This document shows positions 7,139-14,420 of a stretch of DNA of 15,402 bases, in pieces. Within the stretch, counting starts at the first letter, position 1. Each line of letters starts with the position of its first letter. A program made the position numbers and the translations under genes. Source of the DNA: an uncultured Lachnospiraceae bacterium (GTDB lineage Bacteria; Bacillota; Clostridia; Lachnospirales; Lachnospiraceae); contig CAMWOK010000035.1 of assembly GCA_947175845.1 (NCBI GenBank), positions 1-15,402 of the forward strand, given 5' to 3'. Below the pieces are notes generated by a model. That model was not told where the DNA came from, made no database searches, and was given only the letters and a program-made list of their open reading frames with translations.

Positions 7139-7635
7139 TCCAATCCCTCCCTGCTCAGTGCCTCCCTGAATTTTTTTGTCACTGCAGCCAGCCTGCGATA
7201 GACCGCAAACCTGGAAATTCCGTACAGCTGCGCGAGCGTCCCAGCCGGAACCTCATTCACAAAACGCAGCAGCAAGATCTCCTGCTCGTCCTGCGCGAGC
7301 GCTGCCACCGCCGCCCGCACCGCCATGCCCGTCACAAGCTGTTCCTCCATGCGGTCTGTCTGCGCAAATTCCCCCTCCCTTGCAGTATCCTCCGCGCCGG
7401 ACTGCACGCATTTTTCGCCTGCAGCCTTTTTCCGGTACGCGTCCACACAGAGATTTCTGGCGATGGTGTACAGGCATTTGAGCGCCTGCTCCGCCGTGGC
7501 ACACGCGTAATTTTCGAGATAGCGCAGAAACGTCTCCTGCGTGATATCCTCCGCCGTCTGCCGGCTGTGCAGCCGAAAATAGCAGTAGCGGTAGATCCTG
7601 TCATACTGTTCCTCCATGTCAACCGGCATCGCCAT
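7135..7635 (-). CDS. ECF-type RNA polymerase sigma factor (sigma-70 family)
   Basis: A small sigma factor (166 aa) with the two conserved ECF domains. Region 2 includes DRIYRYCYFRL and AEDITQETFLRYLE, and region 4 includes the helix-turn-helix AGTLAQLYGISRFAVYRRL near the C-terminus, separated by an Ala/Glu-rich linker. It would redirect RNA polymerase to a small regulon, likely including its own operon. Start choice: ATG at 7635 lies 9 nt after GGAGGTG; a GTG at 7647 lies within that site, and ATGs at 7629 and 7617 are also in frame. It is the first gene of a four-gene unit with the membrane protein, ATPase and permease. The signal it answers to is unknown. Confidence 0.9.
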   Translation of the reverse strand: MAMPVDMEEQYDRIYRYCYFRLHSRQTAEDITQETFLRYLENYACATAEQALKCLYTIARNLCVDAYRKKAAGEKCVQSGAEDTAREGEFAQTDRMEEQLVTGMAVRAAVAALAQDEQEILLLRFVNEVPAGTLAQLYGISRFAVYRRLAAVTKKFREALSREGLE

Positions 7636-7737
7636 CCCGAAAACCACCTCCCATCCCCTTCTATATTGTATAACGTCTCTGTGCCCTGTTTTGTGCGGCC
7701 TCCGTTAAAAAATATTTTCCCGGCCGTGCGCTTGCAT

Positions 7738-7779
7738 AAAAAAACAGGGCTGTGCGGCCGCAGGCCGCTCCTTCCCTGT
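7738..7779 (-). terminator. Intrinsic terminator after the PilZ/HD-GYP operon
   Basis: Read on the minus strand, the outer arms ACAGGG (7779-7774) and CCCTGT (7749-7744) enclose an inner hairpin GCGGCC-TGC-GGCCGC (7768-7754). A run of seven T follows (7744-7738). It begins 12 nt beyond the stop codon of the HD-GYP gene and separates that unit from the ECF sigma operon. Confidence 0.85.
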
Positions 7780-7791
7780 CCTCATGCAATA

Positions 7792-8676
7792 TTATGAATC
7801 CATAAACAACGCTTCCACTGCCATCCCCCTGCAGTACCACTCCTCGTCGGTCTGCCGGATATCGGCGCCCTGCTGCACAATCGGATGCACCGCGTCATTC
7901 ACCGGAATGTAGCGTATCGCCGCCCGCGTCCCGTCGGACATGACCACCTGCCTGTCCGTATACTTCAGGCGCATGTTCTTCACAAAGCTCAGAACCAGCT
8001 TTCTGTCGAGTCCCTCAAACGCACCCGCATAGAACATGTTCAAAACATGGAGCGGCAGCCGGGAACTCTTGTAGCTGCGCGCGGACACCATGGCGTCATA
8101 GATATCAGAGATCGCCGTCACCCGTGCGCACAGCCCGATATCCTTCTCCGCGATGCCGTCCGGGTACCCCTTTCCATTCAGCTTCTCGTGATGATGCCGC
8201 GCGGCGCTTCGTATCTCGTCATCAAACTTATCTCTCAACAGTCCATCCGAGTAGACCGGGTGCATCCGCATCACATCCATCTCCTGTGTAGTCAGCCTGC
8301 GCGGGGCATTGACAATCTCCTCCGGTATCATCGTCTTGCCCACATCGTGCAGAAGCCCTGCCAGAATAAACTTTTTCACCCTGCTGCGATCAAGCTCAAG
8401 CCAGCCCGCCTGTATTCCGTTCAGAAACGCCACATTCAGCGAGTGGCGCTGCAGTCCCTCGTCCATCTGGCGCGGGGCGTTGATGCACTCAAGGATTGTG
8501 ACCGGGTCCAGCGCAGTGATTTTATCTGAAATTTCCTGACACAGCGCTCCCATCTGCTCCCTGCTCAGCCACGATTCCGTGTCCGGATTGTGAAAAAACG
8601 TCCCGATATCCTGGTGCAGCCTCTGGTAATTCGTCCTTTGTTCGATATCCACATGCCGCGTATCCTGCATCCGCAT
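7792..8676 (-). CDS. HD-GYP domain cyclic-di-GMP phosphodiesterase
   Basis: A predicted phosphodiesterase (294 aa from ATG 8676) that hydrolyses cyclic-di-GMP. The catalytic set looks complete. In the 301-aa numbering from GTG 8697 it comprises His85 in QRHSLNVA, the HD pair in LLHDVGK (His117, Asp118, Lys121), His146 in MHPVYS, the HHHEK cluster (168-172), GYP at 177-179, and a late Asp in ISDIYDAM. The N-terminal 60 residues are not a recognised receiver domain, and there is no membrane segment, so it is a cytoplasmic, stand-alone type. ATG 8676 has AAAGGAAC just upstream. A GTG at 8697 overlaps the PilZ stop (GTGA) and is the alternative start. It is the second gene of the PilZ operon. Confidence 0.9.
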   Translation of the reverse strand: MRMQDTRHVDIEQRTNYQRLHQDIGTFFHNPDTESWLSREQMGALCQEISDKITALDPVTILECINAPRQMDEGLQRHSLNVAFLNGIQAGWLELDRSRVKKFILAGLLHDVGKTMIPEEIVNAPRRLTTQEMDVMRMHPVYSDGLLRDKFDDEIRSAARHHHEKLNGKGYPDGIAEKDIGLCARVTAISDIYDAMVSARSYKSSRLPLHVLNMFYAGAFEGLDRKLVLSFVKNMRLKYTDRQVVMSDGTRAAIRYIPVNDAVHPIVQQGADIRQTDEEWYCRGMAVEALFMDS

Positions 8677-8693
8677 CCGTTCCTTTCTGATCC

Positions 8694-9263
8694 TCACTTA
8701 TAGCCCCGCTGAACCTGGCGTATCCTGCACCCGTAGTCGGCAGTCATCCCGTCGCTGTTTGTTATCCGCACCACCTCGCACTGCATTTTCAGCTCGCCGA
8801 TATTTGTTTTGAGCAACAGCGCGTAGCTCTCGCCCATCTGAAAACAGCCATCGTCCGCATGGAGCAAAATCCCCGTGGAGCTCATATTGACAGTCTTGAT
8901 AGGCATCGGTTTCTGAAACAGCACCTCGTTCCCGTCTATGTACACGCCCTCGACGCTCCCCTCAAGAGCAAGCGAGTACCGGATGGCGTGGCGTTCCTCT
9001 ATCGTCTCATATTTTCCTAGAAAGACCTCTATCTCATCCGCCCGCAAAACCTCGCGGATCGTCCCGCTGCACTTGTACAAATAACTCTCCGCAAAGAGAA
9101 ATGCGTATATCTGATAACACTTTTTTTCCAGAAGCCCCTGCGTTGAGACAATCACAGAATTGACTGAGCTGTTGTATCGAATCACCTCGGTGTCCGCGAT
9201 CGTCTGGTTGTTACTTGCATCTTTGATAATAATTCTGTGATTTTTGATTTCTCTCTCAAGCAT
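8694..9263 (-). CDS. PilZ domain cyclic-di-GMP receptor protein (YcgR-like)
   Basis: A predicted cyclic-di-GMP effector (189 aa). The C-terminal PilZ domain (about 90-187) has both ligand motifs: RxxxR as R91-H-A-I-R95 and (D/N)xSxxG as N126-M-S-S-T-G131. It closes with the family-like strand DYGCRIRQV. The N-terminal 90 residues form a separate predicted beta domain (ISS-like strands such as SVIVSTQGLL, EIEVFLGKYE), an arrangement like the YcgR N-domain. No transmembrane segment is visible. ATG 9263 follows a GGAGG site at good distance. The stop lies within the start region of the HD-GYP gene, so receptor and phosphodiesterase are probably co-translated. The physical target, such as flagellum, pilus or polysaccharide synthesis, is not shown here. 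Confidence 0.87.
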   Translation of the reverse strand: MLEREIKNHRIIIKDASNNQTIADTEVIRYNSSVNSVIVSTQGLLEKKCYQIYAFLFAESYLYKCSGTIREVLRADEIEVFLGKYETIEERHAIRYSLALEGSVEGVYIDGNEVLFQKPMPIKTVNMSSTGILLHADDGCFQMGESYALLLKTNIGELKMQCEVVRITNSDGMTADYGCRIRQVQRGYK

Positions 9264-9282
9264 TGCTCTGAACCTCCATTGA

Positions 9283-9347
9283 CTGATGCTGAATCAGAAA
9301 CTGTTACTTTGCGCACTCTAACTCCTATCTGCCTGCTTTGGCAGGCA
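9283..9347 (-). other. Structured leader of the PilZ operon
   Basis: The presumed 5' leader holds a perfect 7-bp hairpin (TGCCTGC-CAAA-GCAGGCA on the minus strand, 9347-9330). A smaller 5-bp hairpin (CTGAT/ATCAG, 9297-9283) lies just before the ribosome binding site. I could not match either to a known cyclic-di-GMP riboswitch. Confidence 0.35.
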
Positions 9348-9368
9348 TACAAATCAGGATGGTGAAAT

Positions 9369-9398
9369 TTTATATTTCATACTATTTTTTTATCTTAA
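9369..9398 (-). promoter_or_regulatory. Candidate promoter of the PilZ/HD-GYP operon
   Basis: Minus-strand TTAAGA (9398-9393, 4 of 6) and TATAAA (9374-9369, 5 of 6) are 18 bp apart in an AT-rich stretch. A 17-bp inverted repeat with 6-bp arms (TGAAAT/ATTTCA, 9363-9379) overlaps the -10 and could be an operator. Transcription from here would give a leader of about 100 nt. Between this site and the ferritin terminator (about 9400-9557) I see no gene and no clear signal. Confidence 0.45.
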
Positions 9399-9557
9399 CA
9401 CAGCCGCAGAAATACCCGAAACACCTGTTTCTTCGCAAAAATGCCTGCTTTTTCGCAGACGCCCCCGCTTGCCGCGGCACTACACGCTTTTCCCCTGCCT
9501 GTGCGCCGGACATCCGTCAGCTTTTTCTGACAACGATCTTCCCTATACCATGTGCAC

Positions 9558-9603
9558 AAAAAAGCAGGGAGGCGGCACAACGAGCTGCTCACTCCCTGCT
9601 TTT
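9558..9603 (-). terminator. Intrinsic terminator of the ferritin gene
   Basis: Read on the minus strand, a perfect 12-bp stem (AAAAGCAGGGAG at 9603-9592 with CTCCCTGCTTTT at 9571-9560) has a 20-nt loop and ends in a run of six T (9563-9558). It lies 7 nt after the ferritin stop codon. Confidence 0.88.
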
Positions 9604-9610
9604 CTCTCAA

Positions 9611-10120
9611 TTAAAGCACCAGCGACGGCGCCGAATACACCCTCGCAGCCAGCTCACTGTTGAGCATGTACAGGCTGCGCGCGTCATCTCCGAACAACTC
9701 CATCCTGGTAATCTGGTCCATAGAGTTCTTCTCCTCCTCGCCCTGCTCCTTGACAAACCAGTCCAGAAACTGGGTCGTGCGGAAGTCCTTCACCTCCTGC
9801 GCCGCCTCGTAGATCGTGTTGATGAGCGACGTCACATACTGCTCGTGCTCAAGTCCTGCCCTGAGCGGATCCATGAGTGTCTCAAACGTCCTGTCCGGCT
9901 TTGCAATCGCCTCGAGCGTGACCTGCTCGCCGTTGTTGTGCAGATAGCGGTACATCAGCATGGCGTGGTCCTGCTCCTCCTTCGCCTGAATCTCATACCA
10001 GTTGGCAAAACCGTCCAGTCCTTTTTTTGTATAAAAATTCGCGATATCCAGATACAGATATGCGGAATAAAACTCTTTGTTAATCTGTTCGTTTAACAAT
10101 TTGGATACTCTCTCGTTCAT
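9611..10120 (-). CDS. ftnA: Non-heme ferritin (FtnA-like iron storage protein)
   Basis: A bacterial ferritin (169 aa, the usual length) that oxidises Fe(II) and stores iron in a 24-subunit cage in the cytoplasm. The four-helix core carries the ferroxidase residues in family positions (offset by one from E. coli FtnA): Glu16, Glu49, His52, Glu93, Gln126 and Glu129, plus Tyr23. The start MNERVSKLLNEQ is typical and follows GGGAGGA in the leader. The gene stands alone, with a near-consensus promoter upstream and a strong terminator downstream, so it is likely expressed at a high level. Encapsulated ferritin-like and Dps-type proteins are excluded by length and residue pattern. Confidence 0.95.
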   Translation of the reverse strand: MNERVSKLLNEQINKEFYSAYLYLDIANFYTKKGLDGFANWYEIQAKEEQDHAMLMYRYLHNNGEQVTLEAIAKPDRTFETLMDPLRAGLEHEQYVTSLINTIYEAAQEVKDFRTTQFLDWFVKEQGEEEKNSMDQITRMELFGDDARSLYMLNSELAARVYSAPSLVL

Positions 10121-10161
10121 CCGTGTTCCTCCCTTTGTAAATTGATACTTGTTTCCTGTCC

Positions 10162-10190
10162 ATTATCATTCATAAAGCAGATTCTGTCAA
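10162..10190 (-). promoter_or_regulatory. Sigma-70 type promoter of the ferritin gene
   Basis: Minus-strand TTGACA (10190-10185) is a perfect -35. It is 17 bp from GATAAT (10167-10162), a 5 of 6 -10. The expected start is near 10155, giving a leader of about 35 nt. TGATAAT across the -10 matches a Fur half-site, but the other half is missing, so iron control is only a possibility. Confidence 0.85.
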
Positions 10191-10218
10191 TGCAGTTTTT
10201 GAAAAGTTTATACTTATT

Positions 10219-11583
10219 CTAATTTTCGGCCGGACGGCGCATCAGCACCCTGCGCGCCGCCAGCGCAAACGTAACTGCGTGAACAGTCAGCGTGATCGTC
10301 CATGTGACCGGATAGGAGATGTACACGGTTGTCAGATTGTGGTGTTGTGGTATCTGAAACACTGTCGCAATCCACAGAAGACGCAGGCCGCAGGCGCCAA
10401 TCAGAGAGACGATCATCGGAATGATGGAGTAGCCGATTCCCCGGAGCGCGCCGACCAGCACGTCCATCACGCCGCAGAGCGCATACAGCGTACAAATCAC
10501 CCGCAGGCGCGCCATCCCCGCCGCGATGACCTCCGCGCTCGGCGAGTAGATGCCAAGCAGCGCTTCCCCGAAAAACACTGCCAGATTGCCGAGCACCAGA
10601 CCAGTCACGACCACATACAGCTCCCCTGCAAATAAAATCCGGTAGATGCGCTTGTACTTCCTGGCCCCGTAATTCTGGCTGGTGAAGGAGATCGTCGCCT
10701 GGTAAAACGCGTTCATTGCCATGTAGACAAACCCCTCGATATTTGCCGCCGCGGAATTTCCCGCCACCGCAATATTCCCAAAGGAGTTGACGGCGGACTG
10801 GATCACGACATTGGACAGCGAGAACACGGTTCCCTGAAATCCGGCCGGAAGTCCAATCTGCATAATTTTTCTCAGTTTTTCCCGCGAGATCGCCAGGTCT
10901 TTCAGCTCGAGATGAATGCTGCCCTGCTCTTTTATGAGACAGCGCACCACAAGCAGTGCCGAGATTGTCTGTGAGATGACCGTCGCCGCGGCCACGCCCG
11001 CCACGCCCATATGACAGACAATGACAAAAAACAGGTTCAGCAGCACATTCACAATGCCAGCCCCCAGCAGATAGTACAGCGGCCGCTTTGTGTCACCGAC
11101 CGCCCTGAGAATCGCGCTGCCGAAGTTGTACACCATCATGGACGCCATCCCCAGAAAATAGATTCTCAGGTACAATACCGCAAGATCCAGCACCTCCGGC
11201 GGCGCCTGCATCAGCGCGAGCAGTCTGGGGGCGCCGGCCAGCCCGACCACCGTCAGCAGAAGGCCGCTGTAGAGGCTCAGCAGCATGGAGGTATGGATCG
11301 TCTCCTTCAAATCACGGTCATTTCTGGCGCCGTAGTACTGTGCGGTCAGCACATTGGTTCCCACCGACAGCCCCACAAAAAGATTGGTCATCAAATTGAT
11401 CAGCGCGGAGTTTGACCCGACTGCTGCCAGCGCGTTGTCCCCGGCAAAGCGCCCCACCACGACGATATCGGCAGCGTTGAACAGCAGCTGCAGAATACTT
11501 GAACACATCAGCGGCAGCGCAAAGAGAATCATCTTGCCAGACACCGATCCGCTGCACATATCAATCTCGTATTTCCTGTTCAT
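10219..11583 (-). CDS. MATE family multidrug/cation efflux transporter (first copy)
   Basis: A 12-helix MATE antiporter (454 aa, typical length) that would export organic cations or drugs using an ion gradient. The two six-helix halves are visible: the first starts at about residue 15 (ILFALPLMCSSILQLLFNAADIVVVGRFAG) and the second after a cytoplasmic linker near 230 (LPAGFQGTVFSLSNVVIQ). Family signatures include LAAVGS in the first half and SQNYGARKYKR in the second. ATG 11583 is preceded by GGAGGGAG; an ATG six codons upstream lacks such a site. It lies 54 bp downstream of the second MATE gene and is the last of a four-gene run from argC. Substrate is unknown. No clear terminator follows before the ferritin promoter. 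Confidence 0.92.
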   Translation of the reverse strand: MNRKYEIDMCSGSVSGKMILFALPLMCSSILQLLFNAADIVVVGRFAGDNALAAVGSNSALINLMTNLFVGLSVGTNVLTAQYYGARNDRDLKETIHTSMLLSLYSGLLLTVVGLAGAPRLLALMQAPPEVLDLAVLYLRIYFLGMASMMVYNFGSAILRAVGDTKRPLYYLLGAGIVNVLLNLFFVIVCHMGVAGVAAATVISQTISALLVVRCLIKEQGSIHLELKDLAISREKLRKIMQIGLPAGFQGTVFSLSNVVIQSAVNSFGNIAVAGNSAAANIEGFVYMAMNAFYQATISFTSQNYGARKYKRIYRILFAGELYVVVTGLVLGNLAVFFGEALLGIYSPSAEVIAAGMARLRVICTLYALCGVMDVLVGALRGIGYSIIPMIVSLIGACGLRLLWIATVFQIPQHHNLTTVYISYPVTWTITLTVHAVTFALAARRVLMRRPAEN

Positions 11584-11619
11584 GTGAACTCTCCCTCCCA
11601 AATATATAACACACCGGAC

Positions 11620-11647
11620 GCAGGAGCAGACTGTGAATCACTCCTGC
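11620..11647 (-). repeat. Inverted repeat spanning the MATE stop codon
   Basis: Perfect 7-bp arms (GCAGGAG at 11647-11641 and CTCCTGC at 11626-11620 on the minus strand) enclose a 14-nt loop that starts with the stop codon of the upstream MATE gene. No U-tract follows, so it is not a standard terminator. It might act as an mRNA processing or stability element between the two transporter genes. Confidence 0.4.
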
Positions 11648-12990
11648 TTTTGTTTTCTGACAATCGGATTTCTGAGCGTCTGGACAATCAGCGGTATCAC
11701 CATCAGAAACCAGATGACCGGCTCCGTCCAGATAATTCCCCAGTATCCAAACAGCCGCACAAACACAAAGGTAAACACCAGTTTTCCGACAAGCTCAATC
11801 GCACTCGACAGAATCGGCGTTTTGTAATCTCCAAATCCCTGCATACAGTTTCTGAGGATAATGATAAACAGGCATATGAACAAAAAGGACATGTCCACCC
11901 GCAGATACGTCGTTCCCCAGTAAAGGATCTCCGCGTTGTCCGAGCTTGTGATAAAGCGAATCAGATACGGGGAGACTGTGTGCGCAAGGACAAAGACAAT
12001 CCCGTCCCACACGCCGCCGAGCAGCAGCACGCTCCTGATGCCCTGCCGAATCCGGTCATACCTGCCCGCGCCGTAATTCTGCCCGCAGTATGTCGCCATG
12101 GAGGAGCCGAGCACGCTCACCGGCAGTCCCCAGATTTCACACACCTTGCGCGCCGCAGTGTGCGCCACGATTATGTTGGTCCCAAGCTGGTTGATGCCGC
12201 TTTGCAGCACCAGCGTCCCGAAATTCACAAGGCTCGACATCAGCCCCATGGACAAACCGCTCTCATACAGCGAAAGAATCCGGCTCCTCGAGAACACAAA
12301 ATGCTCTTTTTTAATATGAAGTATCGGAAATCCCTGCCGGATGCGGATCAGACAGAGCACAACCGACAGCATCTGGGAGACCAGCGTTGCCACCGCCGCA
12401 CCCCGCACGCCCATGTGAAAGACCAGGATAAAAAGGTAGTCCAGCCCGACATTGGTGAACGCCGCGATCACCAGAAAAATCAGCGGTGTGATCGAGTCCC
12501 CGATCGCGCGCAGCGTGTTGGCGCAGAGATTGTACGCGAGCGTCACAAACATTCCCCACACCAGCAGGGTAATGTAGGACAGCGACAGGTCAAGCTGCTC
12601 GGGCGGCACGTTCAGAAGCGTCAGTATCGGCCGGAGAAACACCGCGACCCCCGTGATGATCACCGCGGCAGTCAGATAGCCAAGCACGATCGCCCCCGCC
12701 ACATTTTCCTTTAATTTCCGCTCCTCGCCGCTCCCGTAAAACCGCGCAGTCACCACACTGAACCCAAGACTCAGCCCGTTAAAAAAACCGGTCAGAAGCG
12801 TATACAGGACAGACACCGACCCCACTGCCGCAAGCGCCGTCTCCCCTAAAATACTGCCCACAATCTTCGTGTCCACAAGGCTGTAACAGATTTGAAACAG
12901 ATTGCCCAGAAACACCGGGATGGCAAACAGCAAAATCAGTTTTACCGGCCTGCCCTCGGTGAGATTCAAAGCCGTTTTTGATGTTTTCAT
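11638..12990 (-). CDS. MATE family efflux transporter (second copy)
   Basis: A second MATE antiporter (450 aa), clearly diverged from its neighbour. It has the same two-half, 12-helix plan: first half from about residue 17 (LILLFAIPVFLGNLFQICYSLVDTKIVG, LAAVGSVSVLYTLLTGFFNGL) and second half from about 235 (SMGLMSSLVNFGTLVLQSGI, CGQNYGAGRYDRIR). I chose ATG 12990 (MKTSKTALNL) because this start is usual in the family; an ATG at 13014 would add eight residues. The ribosome binding site is weak in both cases (only AAGAG before 12990), which fits translation following on from the methyltransferase gene 41 bp upstream. The substrate cannot be predicted. Confidence 0.9.
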   Translation of the reverse strand: MKTSKTALNLTEGRPVKLILLFAIPVFLGNLFQICYSLVDTKIVGSILGETALAAVGSVSVLYTLLTGFFNGLSLGFSVVTARFYGSGEERKLKENVAGAIVLGYLTAAVIITGVAVFLRPILTLLNVPPEQLDLSLSYITLLVWGMFVTLAYNLCANTLRAIGDSITPLIFLVIAAFTNVGLDYLFILVFHMGVRGAAVATLVSQMLSVVLCLIRIRQGFPILHIKKEHFVFSRSRILSLYESGLSMGLMSSLVNFGTLVLQSGINQLGTNIIVAHTAARKVCEIWGLPVSVLGSSMATYCGQNYGAGRYDRIRQGIRSVLLLGGVWDGIVFVLAHTVSPYLIRFITSSDNAEILYWGTTYLRVDMSFLFICLFIIILRNCMQGFGDYKTPILSSAIELVGKLVFTFVFVRLFGYWGIIWTEPVIWFLMVIPLIVQTLRNPIVRKQKQE

Positions 12991-13031
12991 ATCGTTCACT
13001 CTTTTCTGGCACATCTTGAATGTGCGCTCAT

Positions 13032-14420
13032 CTACATTTTCCGAAGCCCTTTGGGATAATGGTTCTTCATGATCTGCCCCGCAAGCTTTCCCCAGCCGAT
13101 GCTGTAGCCCTGGACAGTCATCAGATACCAGCCCTTCTCCCCGCTGTGATTCAAGGTCATTCCGCCCAGATACGCCCGCGCTTGCCCGTCCTGTGCAAGC
13201 TCCATCGAGCGCTTTGCGTCCTTTGGTCTCAGCGCGAGCGCGAGCGCGTGCGACGGCTCAAAACGTTTTTTTTTGATCGCGCCAAGATGCAGCCCGGCGC
13301 GCAGCACCCTCAATCCTTTTATAGACGGCATCATCTGCGGCATCTGGTACAGCTGGTCGCCAAATTTTAACAGGCTATCCTGCGCGTCCGCGGTCAAATC
13401 GGTGTTCAGCGTCTCCTGCTGAAACTGCAAAAACTCCTTTGCTTCCCTGACAGAAATTCCCTTCTGCAGGCCGTTTGCCGGAAACGCCCGATATCCCGGC
13501 GGCACTTCCCCCTGCTTTTGCAGCACGGCAAGATAATGCCCCTCGCCGCAAACCAGGTGCGGAAACAGCCGGATTGTGCGCTCCAGCTCCGGGCGCTGCC
13601 TACTGCTGTATCCCGCCGCCATCCCTTCATATCTATGGACTTCCAGAATCTCATAGTCACAATGGCGATCCAGAAAACGCGCGATGCTCCCCTCATTCTC
13701 GGCGGGCGCAAAGGTGCACGTAGCGTAGACCAGCCGTCCGCCCGGGCGGAGCATGTCAGCCGCGCAGTCGAGGATCTCGTCCTGCCTGTCCGCGCAGAGC
13801 TGCACATTCTCCGCGCTCCACTCACTGCACGCCTCCGCGTTTTTGCGGAACATCCCCTCGCCGGAGCACGGCGCATCCACCAGGATTCGGTCAAAATACG
13901 CGCCAAGCACCTCCGCCAGACGCTGCGGCGTCTCGTTTGTGACGAGCGCGTTGCGAATCCCCATGCGCTCCACATTTTCTGACAGGATCTTTGCCCGCGC
14001 CGGATGAATCTCATTGCAGACCAGAAGGCCCTGATTGTTCATGCAGGAGGCAATCTGCGTCGTCTTTCCGCCGGGCGCCGCGCACAAGTCGAGCACGCAC
14101 TCCCCCGGCTGCGCCTCCAGATACGCCGCAGGCGCCATGGCGCTCGGCTCCTGGATATAGTAAACCCCCGCCTCGTGAAACGGGTGCTTTCCCGGCGAAA
14201 AATCCGCATTTGCCCGATAATAAAACCCGTCTGCCTCCCACGGAACCGCCCGCAAATCCGCAAAGGGCACCTTATTCAAAAAATCTTCCCGCGAGCCCTT
14301 GAGCGCATTCACCCGCAGCGCCTGCACCCGCTCCTCCTCATAGCTGCGCAGGAAAGCAGGATACGCCTCCCCGAGCATATCCTGCATCCGAATTGTAAAA
14401 TCGCGTGGTAATTGAATCAT
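13032..14420 (-). CDS. rsmF: RsmF-type rRNA (cytosine-C5) methyltransferase, RsmB/NOP family
   Basis: A SAM-dependent RNA m5C methyltransferase (462 aa). The N-terminal RNA-binding domain covers about 1-90. The Rossmann core has motif I DLCAAPGGKT (111-120), motif IV DAPCSGEGMF (Cys185, the release cysteine) and motif VI YATCTFAPAENE (Cys235, the expected nucleophile). The C-terminal region (about 290-462) carries the RsmF-like PUA-type end with GGMTLNHSGEKGWYL and a last motif GWGKLAGQIMKNHYPKGLR. By family it modifies 16S rRNA; the exact cytosine may differ from E. coli RsmF. The ATG overlaps the argC stop by 4 bp (ATGA), so it is translationally coupled to argC. Confidence 0.92.
   Translation of the reverse strand: MIQLPRDFTIRMQDMLGEAYPAFLRSYEEERVQALRVNALKGSREDFLNKVPFADLRAVPWEADGFYYRANADFSPGKHPFHEAGVYYIQEPSAMAPAAYLEAQPGECVLDLCAAPGGKTTQIASCMNNQGLLVCNEIHPARAKILSENVERMGIRNALVTNETPQRLAEVLGAYFDRILVDAPCSGEGMFRKNAEACSEWSAENVQLCADRQDEILDCAADMLRPGGRLVYATCTFAPAENEGSIARFLDRHCDYEILEVHRYEGMAAGYSSRQRPELERTIRLFPHLVCGEGHYLAVLQKQGEVPPGYRAFPANGLQKGISVREAKEFLQFQQETLNTDLTADAQDSLLKFGDQLYQMPQMMPSIKGLRVLRAGLHLGAIKKKRFEPSHALALALRPKDAKRSMELAQDGQARAYLGGMTLNHSGEKGWYLMTVQGYSIGWGKLAGQIMKNHYPKGLRKM

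Noticed and set aside
7648..7737. Autoregulated ECF promoter (GGAA... -35 with CGTT -10) before the sigma gene
   Set aside because: GGAA and CGT elements exist but are about 45 bp apart, far from the 16-17 bp needed. TACAAT at 7665-7670 is a possible -10 but lacks a -35.
9264..9362. Cyclic-di-GMP riboswitch (GEMM) in the PilZ leader
   Set aside because: The conserved core strings and the two-stem arrangement are not found, only simple hairpins.
9516..9531. GTCAG-CTTTTT-CTGAC inverted repeat
   Set aside because: Five-bp arms in a region between a terminator and a promoter; short enough to be chance.
9395..9610. Possible small protein of 71 codons between PilZ and ferritin genes
   Set aside because: Its start lies inside the ferritin terminator stem, the composition is Cys/Arg rich with no known pattern, and there is no convincing ribosome binding site.
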